DNA from: Thalassia testudinum
Taxonomy: Eukaryota > Streptophyta > Magnoliopsida > Alismatales > Hydrocharitaceae
Reading direction: 5' to 3'
Length of the DNA: 64,000 nt
Assembly: GCA_037157565.1 (NCBI GenBank)
Contig: JAZHRO010000036.1
Span: forward strand, 17,162,501-17,226,500
In this document: positions 38,481-49,154 of the stretch, piece after piece
How the letters are laid out: each line of letters opens with the position of its first letter
How positions within the stretch are numbered: the stretch's first letter is position 1
The notes under the pieces: generated by a model
Databases searched by the model: none
What the model was told of the DNA's origin: nothing
Seen by the model: only the letters and a program-made list of their open reading frames with translations
Program-made: the position numbers and the translations under genes

Positions 38481-39775
38481 CAGGTGTCCAAACCCCTTAG
38501 TTTGCAGATATAGTAAATTATTTGGTTGTTGGTCAAATCCCCCACGATTGGACCAAGCAACAACAGGATAGATTCAAATATAAGGCCAAATATTACTTCT
38601 GGGATGACCCTAAACTATATCGCATCAGCTCTGATTAGATTATTCGCTGATGTGTTCCCAAGAATGAGTTTCAAAGCATACTTGAGTTCTGCCATGCATT
38701 TGCGTGTGGTGGACATTTCTCCAGGAAAAAGATGGCTGCAAAAATACTTCAATCTGGATTCTATTGGTCATCTTTATTCAAGAATGCCCAGGAATTCTCG
38801 AGGTCATGTTCCCGATGCTAGGCACTCGCGAGCATAACCAAGAGAGACATGATGCCTCTAAACCCAATTCTTCCTGTCAAAATCTTCGATGTTTAGGGCA
38901 TCGATTTCATGGGACCCTTCCTCCCTTCATTTGGACACCAATACATTCTCATTGCTGTTGATTACGTGTCCAAGTGGATTGAGGCTATTCCCACCCAAAC
39001 TAATGACCACAAGGTGGTCATTGATTTTGTCAAGAAGAATATCTTTAGTCAGTTCGGGATTCCGAGGGCCATCATTAGCGATGGTGGTACTCACTTCACA
39101 AATGCCCAATTTCATAGCTTACTAGCAAAATACGGGGTAAATCATAGAATCTCCACACCTTGCCACCCTCAGATGAATGGACTGGCCAAGATCTCCAATC
39201 GAGAAATCAAGAATATCCTGCAGAAGACGGTTAGGCCTGATTGAAAAGATTGGACTCAAAAGCTTTAGGATTCTCTTTGGGCCTACTGTACGTCGTACAA
39301 AATGCCTATCGGCATGTCACCATTTCATCTGGTGTCATTTACCTGTAGAGATTGTACATTGGGCATTCTGGATGATTAAGAAATGCAGCTTTGATTTAAG
39401 TTTAGCCGAAAAGACCAGAAAGTTCCAACTATCTGAGTTGGAGGAGCTTAAAAACAATGCGTACGAGAATGGCAAGATCTGTAAGGCTCGGACCAAAGCT
39501 CTTTATGACCAACTGATTTCCCACAAGAGCTTTGAGCCGAACTAGAAGGTCTGGTTATTTGATTCTCGACTTAAGCTCTTTCCCGGCAAGCTTAGGTCAA
39601 AGTGGAATAACCTGTTCATCATCAATCGAATATTTCCCAATGGAGCTGTTGAGATCTATGGCCCAAAGATGGGAAATTCTTTCAAGGTCAACGGACAATG
39701 TCTGAAACCTTATGTTGACCGTGGTATTCCAGAACCTATCTTCGACAAGGTTGCTTTAACTTTAATATGACTTCT
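38481..39775 (+). pseudogene. Gyp3 integrase relic
   Basis: The HHCC zinc domain (CHAFACGGHFSRKK ... SCSRC, 38692-38820) keeps all four ligands but ends in TAG. The core has AVDYVSKWIEAIP and IISDGGTHF with both Asp. The catalytic Glu position reads Lys: NGLAKISNREIK, codon AAG at 39188-39190, where Gyp1 has GAA and Gyp4 GAA. Further stops occur at 39242 and in the C-terminal LSELEELKNNAYENGK and [13 protein letters not shown] segments. The tail ends near NLYMTSL-type sequence at about 39770. Confidence 0.88.
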
Positions 39776-41159
39776 TTAGCTGGATTTCTCCTAGCTGATG
39801 ACATTAAACTCAGCACTTGTACAGTCTAACTCAGAGCTGACCCGAGCATCATGGAATACAGGTGATATTTTCTTCATTCTATCCTACTTCTCATGTCTTT
39901 TATTTTCAATGAGGACATTGCATCATCTAGGCATGGGGGGTGGATTCATTTTTGAATCATTTTGTCAGCTCTGTGAAATTCTTGTAAATTCTGCTTATTT
40001 TTCTCTTTATTTATTATTTTTCTAAAAAAATTGAATTAGGGAAGGAATACTTGGGCATTAGGATTTTTCAACCTTAGGGAATAATACAGTAGAATCCGAA
40101 CACTTAGAACTTTCAAGCCTTTGGGCTTAATCAGCTCGGGTGGCCACTAAAATGTGGATTTGTTTATTGAGTCTTGCCATTCTGAATTTACTTCAAATTG
40201 GTTAAATAAGTTGGGGTGATAAGTACATGACTTATCAACCCACCCTCTAATTTGAGGGAACTTTAAGTCTAAGCATCTACACACACCTTGCACTAACTCA
40301 CTTTTCGATGGTTTTTATTGAAATTGGGTAGCTAATGAACCTTCTAGGGTGGTATGGCTGGCAAGTTATCGTGGGTAATAGCCCATTGGTAGGTTGTCTA
40401 GAGCTCAATCACATAACCATTCTCTTATTGTTGCCTTTAGGTAAATCTTAGATTAGAGAAGCCAACTACTTAAAAAAGAAAAACAAGAAAGAAAAGAAAA
40501 ACAAAAGTATCAAAAAAAAAAAAGAAAAGGAGAAAAGAAAAGAAAAGGAAATAAGCCACACTGCACCACATGAGTATGGCTGACAAGTTATCGTGAGTAA
40601 TAGCCCATTGGTAGGTTGTCCACAACCCAGCTCAAGAAATGCACATATAATTCCTAAACACTTAGGAAGAAGCAGAGAAGTAGAATAAGCTGGGGAGATC
40701 TACATTGGGTTTGCCCTTGTGTTGACCCCATAAAAATAAAAGTAGGGAGATAGCTACCGGTCAAATAGATACACCTTTAGGCAGAATTCCTTTTTAAGGT
40801 CACCTAGCGACGTAGAAACCCGAAGTCTATTCTAATTTCCGATTAGTGAGTCTATTACATTTCTCACAAAAAAATGCTTAGAACTTAGAGTTCTCATCAA
40901 GTCTTGGGTGGGTTGAGTGGCCGTAGAAAGCTGCTCCGAAGCCCTAAACTCAAAAATCCAAAAAAAAAAATAGAAAAGAAGAAAAAGAAAAAAGATCCTT
41001 CTTTGAATCAGGCGAGAGCTTGAGGAGGTCTGCATTTTGGCAGACACCCAAGCGCTGTTGTGTCTCTATAGTTCAAATCTTTGTCAAAATCCCTAAATGT
41101 TGAAAAATAACTATTGCCTGAGAAATCCAATCCTAATTCTTTTATAAGTAGCATATAGC
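39776..41159 (+). other. Gyp3 3' untranslated region
   Basis: Begins with CTAGCTGATGACATTAAACT, conserved with Gyp1 and Gyp4. Holds the internal purine tract at 39930-39940, an A/G-rich tract (40470-40550) and a second A-rich run (40962-40993). A 'gtatggctggcaagttatcgtgggtaatagcccattgg' type segment occurs twice, at about 40351-40400 and 40575-40620, a dispersed duplication also found in the related fragment at 61690-61740. Confidence 0.7.
39930..39940 (+). other. Internal polypurine tract, Gyp3
   Basis: GGCATGGGGGG after ATGAGGACATTGCATCATCTA. Same core as the 3' PPT at 41185-41193, about 1.25 kb away. Confidence 0.6.
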
Positions 41160-41193
41160 TTTTGCTAGAGACTAGCAAAAGATAGGCATGGGG
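41160..41193 (+). promoter_or_regulatory. Stem-loop plus polypurine tract, Gyp3
   Basis: TTTTGCTAG (41160-41168), AGA, CTAGCAAAA (41172-41180): a perfect 9-bp stem. GGCATGGGG (41185-41193), then ATG and the LTR. Confidence 0.85.
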
Positions 41194-41196
41194 ATG

Positions 41197-42929
41197 TGAT
41201 GTGTATGCATCTAAGTAACCTAAAATATCTATTTATACATGTTCTTAGTATCGTAGAAGCATCATGCATTGTAAATATTACCTAACATGCATCATCATTT
41301 ATTTAGGTCAAATTGTATAATTTGTATAGTAATTTACTCTTTTTGGTGGTTAGGGAAAGGCAATATTTAATCGGGGCCTCACATTAAAGATCCAATCGTA
41401 CTGATCTGATCAGGGTGACGATTTGAGTTCAACAACTCCAAGATCACCCCGATCAGACTTCCATAGCATCAGATGCAATCCAAGAAGGATCATAGGTCAA
41501 GGGGCCAGGTTGTGTAAATCCGTTCCTTAGACAACAAATCCAACCTCACGGATGGGTTCGATTCGATGATCGCAACTCAACGACGTGAAAATTGATCCAA
41601 TCTAAAATCCGTGGCACCACCTACAAGCAAATGAAGATGGACAGCCAAGATGGTGCCACATGGCACCATCTTAGCTACCCAAACCGGTCCAACTAAAAGA
41701 ACAAGGACCCGCCGCTCCCTCTCTCTCCTCAACCGCATAATTAGATCTAGGCCGTTGGATCTTGATCCAACAGCCACGAGCATATGTGCCTTGGATGGAA
41801 ACGCGATTAAGTCTCGACCATGGCACATTGGTTGAGTGCTCCACGCGCGAGATGAGGGCATGAGTTCAAAGCTCACCGTGCGCCTCAATTCAGCACAGCG
41901 CAAGGTGCGACTGATTTTGGCGGTTGGATGAAGCATAAGCGATGCAAATGGGCAAGACGTGGCACAACGAGATGCACAGACGGGTGCACACGAAATCAGA
42001 TGCACAAGCCTACGCACAATTGCACGCTCGAGCATTGGGTGCATTGAAGGAGAAGCGATGCTGAGGGCTTTTAAGCTGTCTGATCACTTGATCGAATGGT
42101 TAAGAGCTCATGCGCGTGATGCATGATTTGAACGTGAGGAGGCGGGGAGGCGCATGCACATTGCCTACGTTCAGGTCTTTATTGATGGTTTTATCCATCA
42201 CTAAAGATCCCTACATTAATGTTTTAAGGTTAAAATGACCTATTTGCCCCCAACCTCTACACCTATGAAAAGGCTAACGCCCCACACATATCATTCATCC
42301 CTTCCTTCACCTTTCTTCCTCTCCAAAGCTCTAAAGAAGCTTGTCCCAAACCTAGGATGCTCCTTTAAAGTTAAAATCAAAATTTTGTCCACTTCTTACC
42401 CTGTTCGTGGAACTCCCATGGTCATCTTCTCACCCCCATTCCGGAAGTGGATCCCGCGACGACGATGTCCTGCCTCACCCCCAATTCTTCCTGCTTCATT
42501 CTTCGTCTTCTGTCTCCGCTCTACGTCTTCCAGGCATCGCCCTGTTCCAGCTCATCCCCCAAGCAGCTGTTGAGGAGGATAATTTCTCACTTCCCTTCTC
42601 TTTACCGCTTTCTAGAATAGATTTACCGCTTTCTAGTTGTAAAATTTCTAGCTTTCTTTGTAAAAACATTATCCTTATTATAAAAGTGTTTTGTTCTCTC
42701 TCTCTCTCTCTCTTTTAGTGTTAATATTAGATTCATTGTGATTATCTCACTTTTAAAATAATAATAATAATAATCACGGATTTCAAATTAACATAGCCTC
42801 CCTATGTTTGACCTGAAATTTCTTTTGAATTTAGGCAAATTTATTTGTTGATGGATTTCCTTGCAAATTGTGCTACAACGATGGGTTTTTCAAAACTCAA
42901 TCATTTTGCAACGATTTTCTGCCTCAATA
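41197..42929 (+). repeat. Gyp3 3' LTR
   Basis: 1733 bp, TGATGTGTATGCATC...GCCTCAATA. The terminal CA is mutated to TA, but the TSD GTTTT follows directly. It is colinear with 31162-32850. A duplicated 'accgctttctag' piece near 42605-42640 accounts for part of the extra length. The TATA box is damaged and the upstream hairpin (42174-42210) has mismatches. Confidence 0.92.
41811..41885 (+). other. tRNA-like module in Gyp3 3' LTR
   Basis: Counterpart of 31757-31829: ATGGCACATTGGTTGAGTGC (A-box side) and GAGTTCAAAGCTC (B-box side, 41862-41874). More decayed than the 5' LTR copy. Preceded by GTTGGATCTTGATCCAAC at 41754-41771. Confidence 0.45.
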
Positions 42930-42934
42930 GTTTT

Positions 42935-43377
42935 GAGGTGTTTTGGGCTAAGGTAACCTAATAAGAAAGGTGGCTAAGGTTTGTGAAGGAGTCTAAGGCT
43001 ATCCTAAGACTCAGGATAGGTGCAGGTATATCCCATGTTCTTCATAATTTAATCTAAGCATTAAAATCCTACAAGTAATGTAGTATACCTCTTCCCTACA
43101 TTATGTCTTCAACTTGAGTGCAGTTTTATTCCATGGCTTCTACTCCAGCTCTACTGCAGTTCTAGCCTCCATCCTACTTCTACCTAGCTCTAAGCCATCT
43201 CCTGAACTTCGTATTACCTACAAACCAAGTAATACACTAATCAGTATGGAAAATTGACATTAGTGCAGAAATACGTATGTAAAGCAGTAAAGATGCAAAC
43301 TATGCAGCTGATGCATGAACTAAGCTACAATTATGCTTAATTTAGGTCATTTAAGTCCTATGATTGTTGTGCAATCA
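42935..43377 (-). repeat. Gyp4 3' LTR, proximal part
   Basis: 443 bp completing the 3' LTR after the second GTTTT copy (1751 + 443 = 2194 bp). On the minus strand it begins TGATTGCACAACAATCATAGG. It matches 56262-56685 along its length. Confidence 0.88.
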
Positions 43378-43412
43378 TACCCCCATGCCTAAATCTTACT
43401 AGTCCCTAGCAA
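43378..43412 (-). promoter_or_regulatory. Polypurine tract plus stem-loop, Gyp4 (minus strand)
   Basis: Minus strand: TTGCTAG (43412-43406), GGA, CTAGTAA (43402-43396), then GGCATGGGGGTA up to the LTR at 43377. The stem is 7 bp including one G-T pair. Confidence 0.8.
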
Positions 43413-45373
43413 TTGCAAAACTAAGTTATCTACAAATAGGTCCCTAGAGGACTGGTTATTTTTATCAAGTGTAAGACTAGAGATTCTTTTCTTTTTGGAT
43501 TCATCTGAAAATCTAGAAATCTAGACAATCATTAAAGTGTATTTTGAGTAAAAAGTCAATTTACCTATAAAGTTCATAGTTGACCCCTAGTAAAATTCTA
43601 TCGGGATAGGAAAACTTCTTCCCTCGGGGTATAACAAAACATATTGTAATTCTTACCCCAACTTTTGGCTTAGGTAGATGTCTGAGTAACGTGAGTTTGT
43701 ATTCGGTGGCTCACACTCATCTAGTGCTACATATAGACTAGTACCACAAAACCTATATTTCCAAACTATCAAATAAATCAACTCAAAGAGAAGCGGAAAA
43801 AACTGTGCCCTTTTTGGTTCCTTTGTCTCACACACACTCTCTCTCCTTTCTTTTCTTTTCTTTTTCTTTTCTGAAGCTCAAAATCTCACCAGATTTACAA
43901 ATATAATCCATATTTGCTAGTTTCACGTGGCATTAACACTTTAATAAAGTTCTTATAACCCTAACACTAAGTCAAAATTTGTCATTCATTATTCGGGCAG
44001 TTAGAAATATAGAAAAATAGGCTAGGGCCATATTTGGTGGATCGCAAATGTGATGGGTATTATCGCCTCAATGTAATTGAAATAAACATACTAAACACAA
44101 TTATAACTCAACATTTTTTCTTTTTCTTTTTTTTCCTTTTCCATATTTTTTTATTTTTTCTCTTACTTTTCTTTTTTTTTCTTTTTAATTTTTTTAATTT
44201 TTTTTTCTATACACATTTTTTCTTCTTTTTCCCATATCAACACGACGCAATAGAACATAATATACGTGAATTTTATTCACGAGGCATTATTGGGGATTGA
44301 TTGTGTTCAAGAGGATATCGAGTGACTTATTTGGTGGAAGTGCCTATTCTCAACACTAAGAAAGGGATGAATAGGACAACATATTTTCTGACCTTGATAT
44401 CAATACCCTCCTTCAGCTGAGAATTCGATAAAGAGTGGTCGTAACCATCCACCTTAGTCCTAGTTTTATTAGAACTTGATCTCTGCGTATTTGCCTTATT
44501 TGGTAGCTCTCAAAAGTTCACACAAAGTTCATACGTGGGAACCAAGAATGAAAACTATGCCTACTTCGAGTATCATTACCTAATTATCCAGCAATTAAAA
44601 TTCCTTACACTAGTCTTAGAGCACCAGTAGATACTCTACTCTCACCTCACAAATGTTTGGTGGATCTATTAGAAGATGGTTTGCCTAACTCCCTAACCAC
44701 TATCCAGGGGTTCAAGAAAAGAAAAATGTTTCTTCTCGACAAACTAAAGATGTCTATCAGTCTCCACAGTGAATCTATTGCAAAATCTACGTGTGTGAGA
44801 ATTATACTGGATTCTAAATTAAGGAATCAACTAAAGACTAAAATCCCTAATAAAACCTCTTAATAAAAATCTTTATTCATGAATGCAGTATATATACAAA
44901 TGCTTTATACAATTAACCTCTTGTGATTGCACTTCAATATTGTTCCCTTATTGGGTTACATATAACTTGGTCTTAATTTAGAACAAAAGGTGAGCGAATA
45001 AGTTGGAAGTGGCTGCTGTGGATGATTTCTAGCTCCAATGCGAACATTAGAGGTGGAGTTGGTTGTTCTTAATTTAAGACCCCATAGTGCAATTAACATG
45101 CTGCTCGAAGATTTTCTAAGCGTTGGCAAAAAATTTTTTAGTTTATATGTACTACCCCCCCATGCCTAAGTTCTTGCATGTCCTCATGCATGGATATGAA
45201 GTAAATAAATTATGATAGGGAGTAAGTGGATATAATCACCTAGAATCACTCCTAAATTTTTGTTCAGCATAAACCAACACCATGATACAATATGCAAAAA
45301 AATATACTAAAAGAAAATATGTTATGTATATATGTATAGGTGCTGAGTTTAATGCCTCCAGCTAGGCAAAAAC
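43413..45373 (-). other. Gyp4 3' untranslated region
   Basis: On + this region is T-rich at 44100-44230 and 43840-43875, that is A-rich on the element strand, as in the other families. The internal purine tract is at 45155-45166. Next to integrase lies the conserved TTAATGC/GCATTAA block (45341-45365). No protein recognised. Confidence 0.65.
45155..45166 (-). other. Internal polypurine tract, Gyp4
   Basis: The minus strand reads GGCATGGGGGG preceded by ATGAGGACATGCAAGAACTTA. About 1.8 kb from the 3' PPT. Confidence 0.55.
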
Positions 45374-46692
45374 TTAATCACACGTCCTCAATGAAATTAA
45401 TGCTTTCATTAGCAGGAGGACGTTCCTAGGCCACATAAATGGCTTGAGGCACTGGCCATTTACTGTAGACACAAGCCCAGATTTCGAGTCCATGATTTGG
45501 ATCACCCCATTAGAATATGGGTGAATCACAATGTACAGACTAGTCCACTTGGACTTGAGCTTACCTACAAAGAATTTTAGGAGTGAATCAAATAACCAGA
45601 CTTGTTGGTTAGGCTTGAATACCTTTCTCCGGATGTGGCAATCGTGAAAGGCCTTCATCTTGTCTTTGTAGATCTTTGCGTTCCCGTAAGCCTCCCACTG
45701 AATTTCTTCTAGTTCACTGAGTTGGAGCTTCCTTTCATAACCTCCCTCATTGAGGTTAAAATTACACTTTTGCATCGCCCAAAAGGCATGGTGCTCCAAC
45801 TCGACAGGAAGGTGACAGGCCTTTCCATACACCATATGGTATGATGACATTCCAAGTAGGGCCTTGTACGTGGTCTGATATTCCCAAAGTGTATCAATCA
45901 ATCTATCGGACCAATCTTTCCTATCGGGTCTAACCGTCTATGGGAGAATAAGCTTGATTTGACGATTAGACACTTCAACCTGCCCATTGGTCTGCTGCTG
46001 ATACAGAGTGGCAATAGGATGATGTACCCCATAGTTCTTTAATAGTGACCTAAAATGAGCATGGATGAAGTGACTGCCCCCATCGCTAATCAGAGCGTAG
46101 GGTACATCTAATCTCACGAAAATAAATTTCCATACAAAGGAGATGATTGTCTATGATTAGCTTATCTCACTGGGATGGCTTCAACCCACTTAGAGACATA
46201 GTCAACAACGAGAACTATGCACTCAAAGCCATGCAAGTTTGGAAAAGGGCCCATGAGATCAAGGCCCCAAATGTCGAACACCTCTACAACCATATTGGGT
46301 TGGAGAGGCATCATGTCTCTCCAGGTCATATAACTAGCCGACTGGCATCGCTTACATCGCTTGGCAAATTCATGTGTATCTCTAAAAATGGTCGACCAGA
46401 AAAAACCCGATTGCAAAATCTTTGCAGTAGTTTTCCGGCCTAAAAAATAACCTCCACAGGCATCGCTATGGCAAAAAGATAACACACTAGAGATTTCAAA
46501 GTCGGAGACGTACCTCCTAATAATCTGATTGGCTCCAATGCGGAAGAGCAAAGAGTCATCCCAAAAATAAAATTTGGCCTTGGAAATAAATTTGAGTTTA
46601 TGGTCCTTGGATAGGTTCACGGGAATCTTACCTATGACAAGATAATTCACAATATCTACATACCAGGGAAACTCGGCAGAAGTAATCGCCAA
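45374..46692 (-). pseudogene. Gyp4 integrase relic
   Basis: The frame 46692-46162 holds the N-terminal domain: CHSDACGGYFLGRKT, where the second zinc His is Tyr, and CKRCQ, then LDLMGPFPNLHG and VVDYVSKWVEAIP. After a frame break the minus strand reads LISDGGSHF and NGQVEVSNRQIK with Asp and Glu present, followed by a stop. The frame 45901-45374 gives the C-terminal part: MSSYHMVYGKACHLPVELEH, LQLSELEEIQWEAYGN, KVFKPNQQVWLFDS, KSKWTSLY and GQCLKPFM. DDE residues survive; the zinc finger and frame do not. Confidence 0.87.
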
Positions 46693-47261
46693 AAGATATT
46701 CATCTGGGAATTGATCTGAGATAGGTAGGGAATAGGGGATGTAGGCTAGGTCTAATCATGATAAGTAATCAGCCACAGCATTATGAGCTCCAGCCTTGTC
46801 ATGAATTTCGACATCAAATTCCTACAAAGGGAGGATCCATCTGATAAGATGGGGTTTGGCATCCTTCTTTGCCAACAAGTGTCGAAGGGTGGAATGATAT
46901 GTGAAAATTATCACTTTGGACCCAAGCAGATACGTTTGTATTTCTCCAACCAAAATACCACTGCTAGCAGTTCTTTCTCAGTAACCTTATAATTACGCTG
47001 AGCCTCATTCAGCATCTTGCTAGTGTAGTAAATTACAAAAGGGTGGCACTCCCAATGTTAGCCTAGAATGGCTCTGACAGTGAAATCAGAGGCATCACAC
47101 ATAATCTCGAAGTCAAGAGACTAGTCAGGTGACTAGAGAATCAGAAATAACACTTCGTAAAGTCTCGAAAGCACTGAGACACTAGGAATTGAAGTCAAAT
47201 GGGGCATTAGCTACTAGAATATTCGTCAAAGGGTGTGTGATTTTTGAGAAATCGCAAATAA
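46693..47261 (-). pseudogene. Gyp4 RNase H relic
   Basis: Read on the minus strand with breaks: CDASDFTVRAILG, VIYYTSKMLNEAQRNYKV, TEKELLAVVFWLEKY, then a YHSTLRHLLAKKDAKP segment in which the usual Asp of TDHSxL is Tyr. A DHLSxL-like tail follows. Stops occur after the first block and before the tail. Confidence 0.8.
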
Positions 47262-48060
47262 ATCTTCAATAAAATTTGACGTGACCCAAGAATGATCTGA
47301 TTTTCTTAACCAAGCTAGGTGGAGGTAATTGAGATATGACTTCTGATTTAGCTTGATTGATCTCAAGTCCGTTAGATGAGATCCTGTGACCTAGTATAAT
47401 GCCATCCCTCACCATAAAATGGCTTTTCTCCCATGATAGTACTAGGTTTACTTCAATGCACCTCTTCAGGATCTTTGTGAGGTTATCAAGACAAGATGAG
47501 AAATCATCTCCGAAAATGGAGTTGTCCATAAATACTTCCACATAGTTCCCAATCATATCAGAGAAAATGGCCATCATACAACATTGAAATGTTGCTGGTG
47601 CATTGTAGAGGCCGAAGGGCATTCACTTAAAAGTGAATGTTCTAAAGGGACATGTAAAAGTAGTCTTGTCTTGATCTTCTGGGTTAATCGCGACCTAGTT
47701 ATACCTGGAGTATCCATCCAAGAAGCAAAAGAAATTGCGTCCAGCTAACCATTCTAAGATCTGATCAATAAAAGCTAGAGGAAAATGATCCTTTTTGGTA
47801 TTCATGTCCAGTTTTCTATAATCAATGCAAACCCACCATGAAGTCGCGATGCAAGTTAGGATGGATTCACCCTTATCATTCTTAATGATGGTGAGTCCTG
47901 CTTTCTTGGGCACGATCTCGATAGGACTTACCCACTGGTTGTCAGAAATCGGATATACAATGCTCACATCCAGCCATTTAGTGATCTCCTTCTTAACAAC
48001 CTTGAGCATATTCGAATTCAGTCATCTTTGAGGTTGTCTCAAAGGTTTCACCCCCTCATA
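47262..48060 (-). pseudogene. Gyp4 reverse transcriptase relic
   Basis: The frame 48009-47695 starts with VKKEITKWLDVSIVYPIS and covers WVSPIEIVPKKAG, WVCIDYRKLD and FCFLDGYSRYN. The frame 47622-47266 covers MPFGLYNAPATFQCCM, the catalytic region and SWEKSHFMVRDGIILGHRIS. The catalytic box reads VFMDNSIFG at about 47540-47521: the second Asp and the following Phe are missing, so the active site is destroyed by a small deletion and substitution as well as by frame breaks. Confidence 0.87.
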
Positions 48061-48423
48061 TGTGTAAATATGATGAGTGTAATACGAGGAGCGAATCCAA
48101 CGGAGATCAGCAATGCTCCACTCGATAGCTGCCCTATGATCTTATAGAACAGAAATCAATTAATGCTCTTGTTCCAGGGTCAAGTGAGCATTGATAATAA
48201 CAGGATATGTCTCACTATCGCCCAAAAATGCATATTTGAGTGAATTAGGTAAGGGCTTCAATTCGATCATGGGTGGGTGGAAATCAAATTATTGAGTGGG
48301 AGGAGAAGAATCAATAGCAGAAATCTGATGATCCTAATATGCATGAATTCCCACTGATTCCCCACCTACATAGTCAGTCGTGACTGCACTAATGGGAACC
48401 CTGCTTGTCGCAGTATCGCCATC
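48061..48423 (-). other. Gyp4 protease-RT spacer
   Basis: Minus-strand region corresponding to 36691-37140 of Gyp3. Short in-frame fragments such as LKPLPNSLKYAFLG-like residues near 48260-48200 are the usual pre-RT segment. Otherwise decayed. Confidence 0.6.
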
Positions 48424-49154
48424 CTACATCAGCAAGGGCAATTCTGTAATTAGTGGATCAGGACAATCAGAATCAAGGGTGTCATGATCAGATGAACACC
48501 CCTGACAATCAGATCCACGAGAGGAAATGTGCATCGCAGTCATCTCGGTCTCATGTGGATCAAGGTCCAAAAACCCTACCAATGAAGACAAATGTGACAT
48601 TGGGTCATTACAAAGGAGCCCAATGTTTCCACAAAAACCCGATTCTTCATCTTCACCATCCTCCTTGAAAAGATCACAGTCGAAGTTTTGAGATGCCCTG
48701 AATATGTCCAGTCTAAGTCTTTCATTTCCTAGGGCAATCTCCATACACCAAAATGAACAGTCGATGTTCGCGTAGGCTGTCACCAAAAATGAGTGGCCCA
48801 AAATAATCAATGCATCATGGAGATTAGGAGGAATCTCCATATCAAGAACAAGAAAGTCCACTGGAAAGCAGAATCCACGAGCCTTAATGATCATGTTCTC
48901 AACCACCCCCTCGATGTTTTTATTAATAGATCAGCTAGCTGAATGGTAACCAAGGTGGGTTTCAACTCCCCGAATCGAAAATGATCATATACAATGTTGG
49001 GAGTTAGGTTGATGGACGAACCCAAATCAAGAAGGGCCTGATCAAATGGAGAATCCTGCAAAAAGAAGGAAATGAGTTGGGTACCAAGGCCTTTCTTCTT
49101 AGGTGATAAGTCAGCTAGAATTACGGCGTTAGCTTCCTTCGACAATACCGCCAA
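48424..49154 (-). pseudogene. Gyp4 protease relic
   Basis: The frame 49154-48891 holds QLISFFLQDSPFDQALLDLG followed by SSINLTP: the active-site DLGAS reads DLGSS, so Ala is replaced but Asp retained. A frameshift near 48900 leads to the frame 48906-48424 with GFCFPVDFLVLDMEIPPNL, IILGHSFLVTAYANID and an acidic C-terminal spacer rich in Asp, Ser and Pro. Confidence 0.85.

Larger units (their letters stand above)
31162..42929 (+). mobile_element. Gyp3: complete Ty3/gypsy element inside Gyp4 LTR
   Basis: 11.8 kb with LTRs of 1689 and 1733 bp, tRNA-Asp-type primer site, gag-protease-RT-RNase H-integrase, internal purine tract and PPT, all on +. TSD GTTTT at 31157-31161 and 42930-42934. The empty site is seen in the Gyp4 5' LTR near 56252-56261 (GTGGGTTTTGATGTG). 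Stops from C-to-T and G-to-A changes and several frameshifts make it inactive. Confidence 0.93.
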
